Of a stretch of DNA of 64,000 nucleotides, positions 47,088-55,715 are shown in pieces. The stretch's first letter is position 1; every line of letters starts with the position of its first letter. The translations under genes and the position numbers were made by a program. Where the stretch lies: contig CAWBVA010000001.1 of the NCBI GenBank assembly GCA_963792125.1, positions 65,759 to 129,758 on the forward strand, in the 5' to 3' direction. Below the pieces are notes generated by a model. It saw nothing but the letters and a program-made list of their open reading frames with translations, was not told the origin of the DNA and did not search any database. The stretch comes from Methanocella_A sp963792125. Lineage in GTDB: Archaea > Halobacteriota > Methanocellia > Methanocellales > Methanocellaceae.

Positions 47088-48392
47088 TTAAGCTCTATCC
47101 TGATTTTCGGTATCAAGTCGATTCTCCGGTATGCCTGATCGGTTGACTGTCTCCCTATTTAAAGCTTCTTGCGGTGTCTCCCGTATCATCTGCCCGTCGT
47201 ATTTCCACATGGAGAGTGCCCATGCAGCTGTCAGGGCGGCTGTAATCAGCAGGAAGACCCGCAGGCCGAACTGGTCGACGGTGATCCCGAAAATATTGCC
47301 GATCGCACTGTAGCCCCCGAAGCCTGAGATGATGTAGCCACTGGCGACGAACCAGGCGGCGTTGCCCACGTACATGCCGAAGGCGAAGATGGGGCGGCCG
47401 ATGTACGTGCGTTCCCGGAAGGTGTCTTTGATGATGTTCTGCGTGGCAAAGCTCACCGCGGCGATGCCGGCACAGCCCACCACACCTTCCAGCAGGAACA
47501 CGAGCAGCGGGCTGGAGACGACGGTCAGCAGCAGCATCTCGACGCCGAAAATGACGATGCCTATCGTCGCTATGATGCGCCTCGGGGCCAGCCGGTACCG
47601 GGAGAGTGCCCAGAACATGACGATTGTGACTACGCTGACGACCAGGCAGAGCAGGCCCAGCCAGACGTTCCGGATGCCGACGTTAGCGAAGAATACCCGG
47701 GAAATCGACGACCATGTGCTGAACGTTAAGGTCATGAACAGCATGGTCAGCAGGAACGTGACGAGCGAACGCTTATTGCGCAGCACACTGCTCAGGTCCT
47801 CGCGTATCGGGTACTGGCCGTAGGTCTTCTCGTAGATCGGGTCTTTCAGTAAGGCGATGATCCCCGTCGACATGATAAGGAAAGCCAGTCCTGACAGCAG
47901 CCAGAACCCGTATCCTGTCTGCTGGACGATGATGCCTGCGATCAACGGAGTGATGGCTGCCATGATCGTCGAGATCACGTTATACCGGGAGAATGCGTCT
48001 GTGGTGGACAGGCCATGCGCATCGATGAGCTCGCAGATCATGAGAAAGGCGAGACTCCAGAACGTCCCGGCGGCCAGGCCGATCAGCAGGCCGGAAAGCA
48101 GCAACGACCATGGCGTCGGGTACAGGAACAGCAGTATCTCGTAGGCTGCCGAAATGACGCCGATGCCCACGAACATCTTCTTCGGGCTGAAATGCCGGAG
48201 CAGGAATATGGCGATGATGTTAGAGACTGCACAGCCCACGCTGACCATGGCGAAATGCAGGCTGTAATAGCCTGCAGGTATGTGATAATCAATGGCATAT
48301 TGCGGGATGAAGAGCACCACACTGAGCCTTCCGTAGTACATCAGTACGAATACGGCAAGGAACAGGTCCAGCGGGCTCAGCCTCTTCAACAT
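47088..48392 (-). CDS. Major facilitator superfamily transporter
   Basis: About 434 residues with twelve predicted helices. A loop 2-3 like motif (FLLRHFSPKKMF), and PIYEKTYGQYPIRED in the central loop. The C-terminal tail after the last helix is charged (KYDGQMIRETPQEALNRE). No substrate motif is recognised; drug or solute efflux is likely. TTG 48419 is an alternative start. Confidence 0.85.
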   Translation of the reverse strand: MLKRLSPLDLFLAVFVLMYYGRLSVVLFIPQYAIDYHIPAGYYSLHFAMVSVGCAVSNIIAIFLLRHFSPKKMFVGIGVISAAYEILLFLYPTPWSLLLSGLLIGLAAGTFWSLAFLMICELIDAHGLSTTDAFSRYNVISTIMAAITPLIAGIIVQQTGYGFWLLSGLAFLIMSTGIIALLKDPIYEKTYGQYPIREDLSSVLRNKRSLVTFLLTMLFMTLTFSTWSSISRVFFANVGIRNVWLGLLCLVVSVVTIVMFWALSRYRLAPRRIIATIGIVIFGVEMLLLTVVSSPLLVFLLEGVVGCAGIAAVSFATQNIIKDTFRERTYIGRPIFAFGMYVGNAAWFVASGYIISGFGGYSAIGNIFGITVDQFGLRVFLLITAALTAAWALSMWKYDGQMIRETPQEALNRETVNRSGIPENRLDTENQDRA

Positions 48393-48457
48393 GGCAGAAA
48401 AGTAAGGCTGATATGTCAAATATACTTTCTCAAAACTTGGAGGGCACAGAGACTCTC

Positions 48458-48586
48458 ACCACAGGGGACACAGAGGCCACAGAGGACGACACAGAGGACT
48501 TTTTAAGAAAAAGGCTGATGCGAGAAAGCCCTGTTGTTAAAACAAACCTCTGTGCCGTCCTCTGTGGCCCCTGTGTCCCCTGTGGT
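48458..48586. repeat. 40-bp inverted repeat built of CACAGAGG words
   Basis: 48458-48497 and 48547-48586 pair over 40 bases with two mismatches around a 49-base loop. The arms repeat ACAGAGG and ACAGGGG. Related words occur at 58745. It lies between the MFS gene and the convergent cupin gene, so it could end transcription. Confidence 0.85.
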
Positions 48587-48616
48587 AAACGTTTCCATGC
48601 CCGTTGTGCCTGATGC

Positions 48617-48946
48617 TCAGTCAACGATGAACAGCTTCGCCCCTTTTTCCGTGGAAGAACGGTGGGGATTGGCATCATCAGCCACCTGATAGCTCACACC
48701 GGGGGTCAGAGTAAATTTCCGCCCGTCGCTCAGCTCGGTGACAAGCTCGCCTTCCAGGACAAGCAGCACGTGGCCGCGGCTGCACCAGTGGTCCGCCAGG
48801 TAGCCGGGGCTGTATTCGACCATCCGGACGCGGATATTGCCCATATCGAAAGTCCGCCACAAGGCCTCGCCGGTGGTGCCTGCATGTCTGGTCGGAGCTA
48901 TGGTATTCCAGTCGATGGTACAGAAGGGGACATTTTCTATTTTCAT
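48617..48946 (-). CDS. DHCW-motif cupin protein
   Basis: 109 residues from ATG 48946 (AGGTGTCGC upstream). Cupin strands include RVRMVEYSPGYLADHWCSRG (DHWC motif), HVLLVLEGELVTEL and GVSYQVADDANPHRS. The DHCW-motif cupin family is small, soluble and of unknown function, with likely metal-binding His and Cys. Confidence 0.82.
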   Translation of the reverse strand: MKIENVPFCTIDWNTIAPTRHAGTTGEALWRTFDMGNIRVRMVEYSPGYLADHWCSRGHVLLVLEGELVTELSDGRKFTLTPGVSYQVADDANPHRSSTEKGAKLFIVD

Positions 48947-49156
48947 TTGCGACACCTGTTCATCATCCGGACAGCGGAGCATTGTACAGGTATGCCCGGA
49001 TGACATATAATTTTTAGCAGGAATTATCCGGTATTTCGCCTTGTTTTACTCAGTCGCCAGTCGCCAGACCGGCGAAATAGTTTTATAAATATAGGCTTAT
49101 AATATAAAGTATAAATCCTATGACGGTATTCAGGTAAATGCCCGGTGATTAATCGA

Positions 49157-49651
49157 ATGAAAGAAAAATACGCGCTCGTTTTGCTGGCGTTCGCCATTTC
49201 GGTCAGCGTCGCAGGATGCACGGTCTCCCAGGCCTCCGACAGGGACCAGTACGGCAGCTACCTTAGCGAGCTGAACAGCGGCAACGCAGACTTCAACAAT
49301 GCGAGGGGACTGTACAATACCGGCATGAACGCGTTCAAAGGCGGGATGTACTATGACGCCACCGACGCGATGAGCTCCTCTTATGATAACTATAACAGCG
49401 CCATGATGCACTACGACCAGATGACAGGCTACGCGGCAGGCCCCGACCAGCAGGCATATGCCGGCGCCCTGAAATCTTACGCACAGAGCTGCATGTTCGC
49501 GGCTTCGGCCTATTTAGAGGCTTACCAGGCATACGAGGGCGGTGATCACTATAAGGGAGACGCCCGCATGGGCAGCGCCGCAGGGTTCGTAAAGCAGGCG
49601 AACGAGTATCACGACAAGGCTGTGGAACTCCAGGCTATGGCGATCGTTTAA
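49157..49651 (+). CDS. Helical lipoprotein
   Basis: 164 residues from ATG 49157 (GGTGAT upstream). The lipobox ISVSVAGC gives a membrane anchor. The rest is helical and rich in Tyr, Ala and Asp (YDATDAMSSSYDNYNSAMMH). No family recognised. Its stop overlaps the next start (TAATG). Confidence 0.7.
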   Translation: MKEKYALVLLAFAISVSVAGCTVSQASDRDQYGSYLSELNSGNADFNNARGLYNTGMNAFKGGMYYDATDAMSSSYDNYNSAMMHYDQMTGYAAGPDQQAYAGALKSYAQSCMFAASAYLEAYQAYEGGDHYKGDARMGSAAGFVKQANEYHDKAVELQAMAIV

Positions 49652-49830
49652 TGGTTTTTTACATCAACGGCACCGAGGAGTACGTACCGCTGGAGAGCGC
49701 TATAGAATACGGTCAGACCATGATCCTTGCCATTCGCAGTGACAACACGCTGGAGTTCATAATAAATGGCACTGATGCGGATTTCAGCTTAAAAGTCGAG
49801 AGGCTGACTGTTGCAAGATATGTCAAGTAA
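49651..49830 (+). CDS. 59-residue protein coupled to the lipoprotein
   Basis: The frame MVFYINGTEEYVPLESAIEY, GQTMILAIRSDNTLEFII, NGTDADFSLKVERLTVARYV ends at TAA 49830. Codon use looks genuinely coding, and the start overlaps the previous stop. It looks like a small beta protein. Function unknown. Confidence 0.6.
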   Translation: MVFYINGTEEYVPLESAIEYGQTMILAIRSDNTLEFIINGTDADFSLKVERLTVARYVK

Positions 49831-49899
49831 GCGATGTACAGCGAAACCCTGATGGGGCCTGCCCCATAACCATATTTTTATCGCAGTGTATCACAATAT

Positions 49900-50583
49900 T
49901 CACTTTTTCGGATATGCGCCTACGGCACGGGCATAGTCGCACAGGTCGATCAAAAAGCATTCGCTATGCCGCGGGTTCTGCGCTTTGCATATCTCCCGGC
50001 CGAAGCGCACCAGGTCGACGTGGACAGAACCTCGCTCTCCGGCGGGCACTTCTTCCATCAGGACACGGTGAGTCTCTTCGTGGTTGGCGCTCTCCGGCAC
50101 GATGCCCAGCCGCTTCGTGATTCGGAACACATGGGTGTCGACGGGTATCACGTCCCGGCCGCAGGAGAACAGCAGCACGCAGTCCGCGGTCTTGGGGCCG
50201 ACGCCCTTGATAGTCAGAAGTTCCTGCCTCGCGGCCTCCGGGTCGGCGTCACAGACGAAATCGAGGGTGCCGTCATACTCGTCGATGACGAGCTGTGCGA
50301 CCTGCCTGATCAGTTTTGCTTTCTGCTCGTGCAGGCCACCGATCTTGATAAGCTGTGCGATTTCCGCCTCGGGAGCGTTTGCGAGCTTTTCAGGAGTATC
50401 GTACTTCGTGTACAGGCTGGCGAAGGCCCTGTGAGAATTCTTATCAGTGGTATTTTGTGAAAGGATCGTAGCGATCAACACGTCGAACGGGCTGCCGTCG
50501 CGCTCCTCATAGCGGCCGTAGTGCTCGATCAGGCGGAGTGAGATCTCTGCGGCCTTTTCCTTGATATCGGTCTTTTTAACCAT
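49900..50583 (-). CDS. nth: Endonuclease III (DNA glycosylase/AP lyase)
   Basis: 227 residues. The helix-hairpin-helix LLTIKGVGPKTADCVLLF supplies the catalytic Lys, and the Asp lies in VIPVDTHVFRITKRLG. It removes oxidised pyrimidines and nicks abasic sites. The iron-sulfur motif normally reads C-x6-C-x2-C-x5-C; here CKAQNPRHSECFLIDLC has His at the second position. That may still coordinate or may weaken the cluster. Confidence 0.92.
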   Translation of the reverse strand: MVKKTDIKEKAAEISLRLIEHYGRYEERDGSPFDVLIATILSQNTTDKNSHRAFASLYTKYDTPEKLANAPEAEIAQLIKIGGLHEQKAKLIRQVAQLVIDEYDGTLDFVCDADPEAARQELLTIKGVGPKTADCVLLFSCGRDVIPVDTHVFRITKRLGIVPESANHEETHRVLMEEVPAGERGSVHVDLVRFGREICKAQNPRHSECFLIDLCDYARAVGAYPKK

Positions 50584-50596
50584 GGCTACACGTTGT

Positions 50597-51766
50597 TTAT
50601 ACTGTAGCCCTATAAAATTGTTGACGTTTTAGAAAAGCTAGCGTCATCCTGGAGAAATATTTCTTCATCCGTGCCAGGCCCTCTTTGATCTGGTCCATCG
50701 ATGAAGCATAGGACATGCGGATGTGATCGTTGCAGCCCGGCCCGAATGCCGAACCCGGTGTCATGCTGACACCATAGCCGAGCAGCTCTTCGCATATCTT
50801 CTCCGAGTCGCCTTTTACTTTCGGCCATGCGTAGAAAGCGCCTTCCGGCATCTCGCACTGCAGCCCCATGTCGCGCAGGCCTTTTACGACCACGTCCCTG
50901 CGGGCGTGGAACTGTTTCACCATCTCGGCCACACGGTCCTGTGGCCCTGTGAGCGCGGCAGCGGCGCCGTACTGGACGAAGGTCGTCGGGCTGGAGATGG
51001 TGTGCTGCTGCACCTTGAGCATGTTCTGGAAGACCTCTTTCGGCCCGGTCACGTACCCGATGCGCCATCCGGCCATGGCATAAGCTTTCGAGAAGCCATT
51101 GACGGTGATCGTCCGCTCCGGGATCATTGTGCCGATGCTGTAATGTTTTACGCCGTAGATGATTTTCTCGTAAATCTCGTCGGATAAAACGTAAATGCCC
51201 TTGTCCTTCGCGATGTCGGCGATGGCCTGCAGGTCCTTCTTGCCGAGGACTGCGCCAGAGGGGTTGTTGGGGCTGTTGATGATAATGAGCTTAGTTTTCT
51301 TCGTGACGTGATCGGCGAAGTCTGCCGGTACCGAGCCGTCCTCGTTGGACTTCACCCAGACCGTTTTCCCTTCGCTCATCTTGATGCAGGCGTCATAGGA
51401 AACCCACGACGGCTCGAAAAGAATCGCTTCGTCGCCCTTGTTGATCAGGCTGAAGCATGCCGCAAAAATGGCCTGTTTCGCGCCGGGAGTGACGATGATT
51501 TCCTTGCCCTTCACGTCAAGGCCGTTGTCCTTCCGGAGCTTTTCCGCGATGGCCTCGCGCAACTCCGGGATGCCCGGAGAAGGCGCATAATGAGTCTTGC
51601 CCGTGTCCAGCGCTTTCTTGGCCGCATCGATAATGTGCTGCGGCGTGTTGAAATCCGGCTCGCCGAGGTTGAAGCTGAGGATGTCCTTCCCCTGCCTCTT
51701 CAGCTCATTGGTCAGGTCGGCGAGCTTGAGCGTCGCCGATTCCTCGACCTGATCCAGCCTGGACAT
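50597..51766 (-). CDS. Class I aspartate aminotransferase
   Basis: 389 residues of the AspB/AAT-I fold. SFNLGEPDFNTP, NSPNNPSGAVL, LSDEIYEKIIY and the PLP lysine in TVNGFSKAYAMAGWRIGY are intact. It transfers amino groups between aspartate or aromatic amino acids and 2-oxoglutarate. It follows ribH by about 18 bases on the same strand. Confidence 0.9.
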   Translation of the reverse strand: MSRLDQVEESATLKLADLTNELKRQGKDILSFNLGEPDFNTPQHIIDAAKKALDTGKTHYAPSPGIPELREAIAEKLRKDNGLDVKGKEIIVTPGAKQAIFAACFSLINKGDEAILFEPSWVSYDACIKMSEGKTVWVKSNEDGSVPADFADHVTKKTKLIIINSPNNPSGAVLGKKDLQAIADIAKDKGIYVLSDEIYEKIIYGVKHYSIGTMIPERTITVNGFSKAYAMAGWRIGYVTGPKEVFQNMLKVQQHTISSPTTFVQYGAAAALTGPQDRVAEMVKQFHARRDVVVKGLRDMGLQCEMPEGAFYAWPKVKGDSEKICEELLGYGVSMTPGSAFGPGCNDHIRMSYASSMDQIKEGLARMKKYFSRMTLAFLKRQQFYRATV

Positions 51767-51784
51767 GCGGGTGAGGGCCTCGCT

Positions 51785-52213
51785 TTATTCCTTGTAGTCC
51801 TTGATCCGGCGTACCATCTTCACGGCAGCTTCGACGGCCCGCTTGGCGTAGTCGATGCGCTCGTGGGCTTCCAGCCTGGTCATGCCCGGGCCGGAGATGC
51901 CGAGGGTGATGGGCTTGTCGTACTCCAGCGCGAGGTCGGTGATCTTCCTCGTCGCCTGGCTCACGACCACCTGGTCATGGTCGGTGGCGCCCTCGATGAC
52001 ACTGCCGATAGTGACGATCGCGTCGACGTTCTTGTCCGCGGCCATCTTCTTCACGGCCAGCGGCATGTCGTACACGCCCGGCACGTAGAAGACCTTGGTG
52101 ACCTTCGCGCCCAAGAAACTGGCGTGCTCCTTGCCCAGCAGCTCCATCTGCCACGTCAGGTCGCGGTTGAACTCTGCGACCACAAACCCTATCCTGATCT
52201 CCTTTTCTACCAT
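51785..52213 (-). CDS. ribH: 6,7-dimethyl-8-ribityllumazine synthase
   Basis: About 142 residues, archaeal type. RIGFVVAEFNRDLTWQMELL, VPGVYDMPLAVKKM, GSVIEGATDHDQVVV and TLGISGPGMTRLEAHER are family landmarks. It condenses ribityl-aminouracil with dihydroxybutanone phosphate. It lies directly after ribC, forming the last two steps of riboflavin synthesis. Confidence 0.93.
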   Translation of the reverse strand: MVEKEIRIGFVVAEFNRDLTWQMELLGKEHASFLGAKVTKVFYVPGVYDMPLAVKKMAADKNVDAIVTIGSVIEGATDHDQVVVSQATRKITDLALEYDKPITLGISGPGMTRLEAHERIDYAKRAVEAAVKMVRRIKDYKE

Positions 52214-52244
52214 TACAATCAAACCCGTGTGAGTTACAAATGAA

Positions 52245-52709
52245 TTATATCCTTGCGGGGCCGACGTCCTCGTAGCCCTGCCGCTGCCCCGTGCCCGCTT
52301 CGCGCTCCAGCGCCGAGGGCTTGAACAGCAGCTTGATGACGTTCAGCGCGTGCTCGCGGGCCCGCTTATCCATGAGCGCCGCCAGCTCCCTGCCGGCAGG
52401 CGCCTCGTCCTCGTGGACGAAGACCTCGATGATGTGCTTGTTGGTCATCAGCTGACACTGGATGATGCCAGTGCTGGCCTCGTGGGCGCAGACCTTGTCG
52501 GTCGGCTTGGACCCGGGCATGCCCAGCGCCATGACGATGTCACAGCCATGCTCGTCGAAGAGCTTCTTGCACGCCACGGGCAGGTCCTTGATACCCGGCA
52601 CTGTGTACCGCTCGATCTTCACCGAAGCATTGCGCTTCAGCTCGTCGATGGCGGCTTTGCCCATGTCGTACCGGGCGAAGGTCGTGTCCGCTATACCCAC
52701 TTTAGCCAT
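52245..52709 (-). CDS. ribC: Riboflavin synthase, archaeal type
   Basis: 154 residues. AKVGIADTTFARYDMGKAAI, RYTVPGIKDLPVACKKL, MALGMPGSKPTDKVCAHEAS and TNKHIIEVFVHEDEA identify the archaeal enzyme, which is related to lumazine synthase rather than the bacterial synthase. It makes riboflavin by dismutating two lumazines. Precedes ribH. Confidence 0.93.
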   Translation of the reverse strand: MAKVGIADTTFARYDMGKAAIDELKRNASVKIERYTVPGIKDLPVACKKLFDEHGCDIVMALGMPGSKPTDKVCAHEASTGIIQCQLMTNKHIIEVFVHEDEAPAGRELAALMDKRAREHALNVIKLLFKPSALEREAGTGQRQGYEDVGPARI

Positions 52710-52735
52710 CAGGTAAACCCCTGATCACTGATACT

Positions 52736-53878
52736 TCAATTTTTATATACCTTTCTTAGTGCCTCGACCCCGGCCCCGGCCTTCGGGATGACCTTGAACT
52801 GGACCAGTGTCTCTTCCAGCGTGGCGAACGTCTTGACCAGATCGTCCTCGGTAAACGCGTTCATCGACGGGATGCGGAAGATCTTGCCGTCCAGCCGGTC
52901 CTGGCCGCCGGAGATGGTGATGCCATTAGTCTTCATGGTGCCGCGGAGGTCTTTGTCCGTGATGCCCGCAGGCGTCTTAATGGCTGTAACCGTGTTGGAG
53001 AGGACTGTGTGGCCGTCCGTGACCGGGTACAGCTCCAGGCCCAGCGCCTTCGCCGCTGCCCGGATCGCTTCCGCGCCCTTCCTGTGGCGGGCGATGCGGT
53101 TTGCCATGCCTTCTTCCCTGATCATCTTCATGGCTTCCTGCATGCCGAAGAATAGCGTAATCGCCGGCGTGTAAGGCGTCTCTGCCCGGCCTTCCTTTTC
53201 CGCCGACTTCTTGTACTTCTTGAGGTCGAGATAGTAGGGCGGGTTCTTCACCATGCTGTCGAAAGCCTTCTGGCTGACCGATACGCTGGCCAGGCCCGAC
53301 GGGGCGCCCAGGCACTTCTGGCTGCCGGTGACGGCTATGTCGATACCCCATTTGTCGGCCTCGACGAGGTCGCCGCCGGCCGAGGTCACCGTGTCCATGA
53401 CGAACAGTGCGCCGTACTTCTTAGCCAGCTTGCCCACCTCTTCGGCCGGGTTCTTGACGCCCGCCGAGGTCTCGTTGTGCACCATGGCGATGACTTTCGT
53501 CGGCGCCTTAGCCAGCGCCTCCTCGACCTTCGCCAGGTCGACGGGCGTGCCCCACTCGAAATCCAGGCTCTCCACCTGGCCGTACCGCTGCCCGATGTCC
53601 CTGAACCGCTCGCCGAACTTGCCGTTGACGATGGTCACGATGCGGTCGCCTTTGACGAGGTTGGAGATGGCTGCTTCCATCGCGGACGAACCGGATCCGG
53701 TCAGGACGAACGTGTCGTTCTTAGTGTTGATGACCTCTTTGATCGAGTTCCTGCACTCGTCATAGATCACGGAGAACGCCTTGTCCCTGTGGCTGATCAT
53801 CTGCCTCGACATCGCCTGCAGCACCCGCGGGTGCAGCATGACGGGTCCCGGAATCATGAGTAACGGTTCGTTTGCCAT
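52736..53878 (-). CDS. Class V aminotransferase (alanine/serine-glyoxylate or aspartate type)
   Basis: 380 residues. LMIPGPVMLHPRVLQAM at the N-terminus, LTGSGSSAMEAAISNL, MDTVTSAGGDLVEADKWGID and the PLP lysine in AVTGSQKCLGAPSGLASV. Archaeal members often act as broad-specificity aminotransferases. It heads a minus-strand run with ribC, ribH and an aspartate aminotransferase. Confidence 0.9.
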   Translation of the reverse strand: MANEPLLMIPGPVMLHPRVLQAMSRQMISHRDKAFSVIYDECRNSIKEVINTKNDTFVLTGSGSSAMEAAISNLVKGDRIVTIVNGKFGERFRDIGQRYGQVESLDFEWGTPVDLAKVEEALAKAPTKVIAMVHNETSAGVKNPAEEVGKLAKKYGALFVMDTVTSAGGDLVEADKWGIDIAVTGSQKCLGAPSGLASVSVSQKAFDSMVKNPPYYLDLKKYKKSAEKEGRAETPYTPAITLFFGMQEAMKMIREEGMANRIARHRKGAEAIRAAAKALGLELYPVTDGHTVLSNTVTAIKTPAGITDKDLRGTMKTNGITISGGQDRLDGKIFRIPSMNAFTEDDLVKTFATLEETLVQFKVIPKAGAGVEALRKVYKN

Positions 53879-55028
53879 TATGTAACCTCTTCAGGTATGT
53901 GTCTAAACCGTGTTAACGATATATTATTTTCGGAGTCACAGGAAAAGGAGCAATAAAAACCGTTGGCGGTCGGATTAACGCAAAGAAGCAAATATCAGGG
54001 CTGATTAAGGCATCGATTATACATGTAGACAAAGTATGATTGTCATTTGAGCTTGTAACCAATAAAGTATTTTTCTTTGTGACGCTGGCAATAAATACCA
54101 GTATTTCGGCGGTTCCAATTCGTGATGCGACGTCTGTGCTAACAAAATATCGAAAGCCCGGGTCAGTACTATCGAATATTGATCGCGGTGCGACGCCCAT
54201 GCGTGCTGATGCTGCATGGGCTACTCCGGGTTTTTCAGGTGCTCCGCCGTCCGGGCCGCGCTCGCACCCTCGCGGACAAGCCCCGGCGGCGCTTCGCTGC
54301 GCCAGGCTCCGACCGCTTCGCAAGCGCTAAGCAACGCTGCCCTACCGGGCGCGCGTTCATTGCCCGGCCGCCTCCGCACCCCTCGCACGCTGAAGCGTGC
54401 GTGGGGCCTTCGGCCAGAAAAACCCTCCGCGGACCGCGGAGAAGCAATGGCAATGCTTACCAGGACTAGTGCTGGATCGATGCATATACTAGTCCTGGTA
54501 AGAGTAGTGTTTACAACGTCGGGTAAGGGTAGCGTGTGCTTCTCCGCGGAAGGCGGAGGGTTTTTTCGGCTTGCCCCATAGCACGCATCAGCGTGCGAGG
54601 GGTGCGGAGGTGGCGGGTGTGAAAAACGCTGCCCAACAGGGCGCGTTTTTCAGGGCTTGCAAAGGAGATTCTTCGAGCGATAGCGAGAAGGGTCGACGAA
54701 GGTGCGAGCCCGACGCCCGACACCGGAGCACCGTAAAAACCCGGAGTAGCACATGCAGCATCAGCCTGCATGGGCGTCGCCCCGCGATTAGAATGGAGAG
54801 TACCTGGTATATTCATAGACCTTTTGTGAAAGCAAGCACCGCGATTAGAATGGAGAGTATTCGTTGCTGCCTCATGCATTCTTACAAGAAGCAATCATGG
54901 AAAGCGCATCATGGTTGATACGGGTATACTATATGATTGAGAGATCGATTCAACGATATCGCCAGAGATTATTTAAAGCCGGCAAAGCCTTCACATATTT
55001 GGTATATGATGGGAAGGAGTGACAGGAA
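53879..55028. other. 1.15-kb gene-free region holding the second palindromic element
   Basis: The part 53880-54180 is AT-rich with the promoter of the aminotransferase operon. 54180-54800 is the element described separately. 54800-55020 has no gene; it carries a second copy of CGCGATTAGAATGGAGAGTA near 54841 and the promoter for the next small gene. Confidence 0.6.
54180..54800. repeat. Palindromic non-coding element, copy 2 (complete)
   Basis: This copy is inverted relative to 45150-45637 and has both arms. The centre is a perfect 15-base inverted repeat, CTTACCAGGACTAGT (54456-54470) with ACTAGTCCTGGTAAG (54488-54502). Each arm contains a CTCCGCGG-type palindrome, a CGCACGC hairpin, and ends near CATGGGCGTCGC[AC]CCGCGAT. 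It looks like a mobile or structured-RNA element without its own protein. Confidence 0.82.
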
Positions 55029-55211
55029 ATGGCTTTTATAGGCTCTGCAGAAATTATCCTGATAATAGTGGTGATATTAGTACTCATCCCGTTACTGATG
55101 ACTCTGGGCTTCCTGTATTACATTTTTCTCCGTGCAAGCAGGGTCAAAGAGCTCAAGGCCAGGGTGGCCGGGCTGGAAAAGGCGCTGGACCGCCGGACCG
55201 ACGAGAAGTAA
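55029..55211 (+). CDS. Small membrane protein with coiled tail
   Basis: 60 residues with GGAGTGA before the ATG. One long helix (IILIIVVILVLIPLLMTLGFL) then a basic helical tail RASRVKELKARVAGLEKALD, a likely short coiled coil. Precedes the CbiX-like genes. Function unknown. Confidence 0.7.
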   Translation: MAFIGSAEIILIIVVILVLIPLLMTLGFLYYIFLRASRVKELKARVAGLEKALDRRTDEK

Positions 55212-55275
55212 GCCGGACACGACTTTCCCCGCAGCCTGCAAAGTTTTAAACCTCTTGACGGAACTCTTATAGCTG

Positions 55276-55704
55276 ATGACAGAGGCCGGCATACTCATTA
55301 TCCAGCATGGCGATTTTCCATTTGATTTTATCGAGAAAGAGCACGCGATGTACGAGCGCATCGAGGGCGTCATGAAGCGGCTGAGCGAAGAGTCGAAAAA
55401 CCTCGACCACTCCCCGGAAAAAGATCCTCATGCGGCCGACATGCGTACACTGTCAGAATCCGTCCGTTCAGCAGGCTATGATGTGGAGCTGGGATACCTG
55501 GACTTCGCCCGGCCAACGATCGCGGAAGCCGTGAAAGCGCTCGCTGACAGAGGGCATCGAAAGATCGTCGTGGCCTGCACACCCGGGCTCATGATGCGCA
55601 GCTCTCACAGCCTGATCGACGTGCCGGCCGCGCTAAGAGAGATTAAGTCTGCCCATCCGGAACTCGAACTGATTTATGCGAAGCCTGGCATCCATACCAG
55701 CTGA
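55276..55704 (+). CDS. CbiX-like chelatase-family protein, domain 1
   Basis: 142 residues. ILIIQHGDFPFDFI holds the catalytic His of the CbiX/sirohydrochlorin chelatase family, with DVELGYLDFARPTIAEAV and KIVVACTPGLMMRSSHSLID. The frame closes at TGA 55704, but the neighbouring frame reads HPYQLIARAMGKKINIALGQ without a stop into the next gene. One missing or extra base near 55690 may have split a two-domain protein. Confidence 0.75.
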   Translation: MTEAGILIIQHGDFPFDFIEKEHAMYERIEGVMKRLSEESKNLDHSPEKDPHAADMRTLSESVRSAGYDVELGYLDFARPTIAEAVKALADRGHRKIVVACTPGLMMRSSHSLIDVPAALREIKSAHPELELIYAKPGIHTS

Positions 55705-55715
55705 TCGCCCGTGCC

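Noticed and set aside
51308..52243. 311-codon plus-strand frame over the aminotransferase and ribH
   Set aside because: Another antisense shadow; both minus-strand genes have complete family motifs.
54779..54860. Two copies of CGCGATTAGAATGGAGAGTA, 59 bases apart, as a mini CRISPR
   Set aside because: Only two units, no further repeats or leader, no cas genes in the window. The first unit overlaps the end of the palindromic element, so duplication of that end is simpler.
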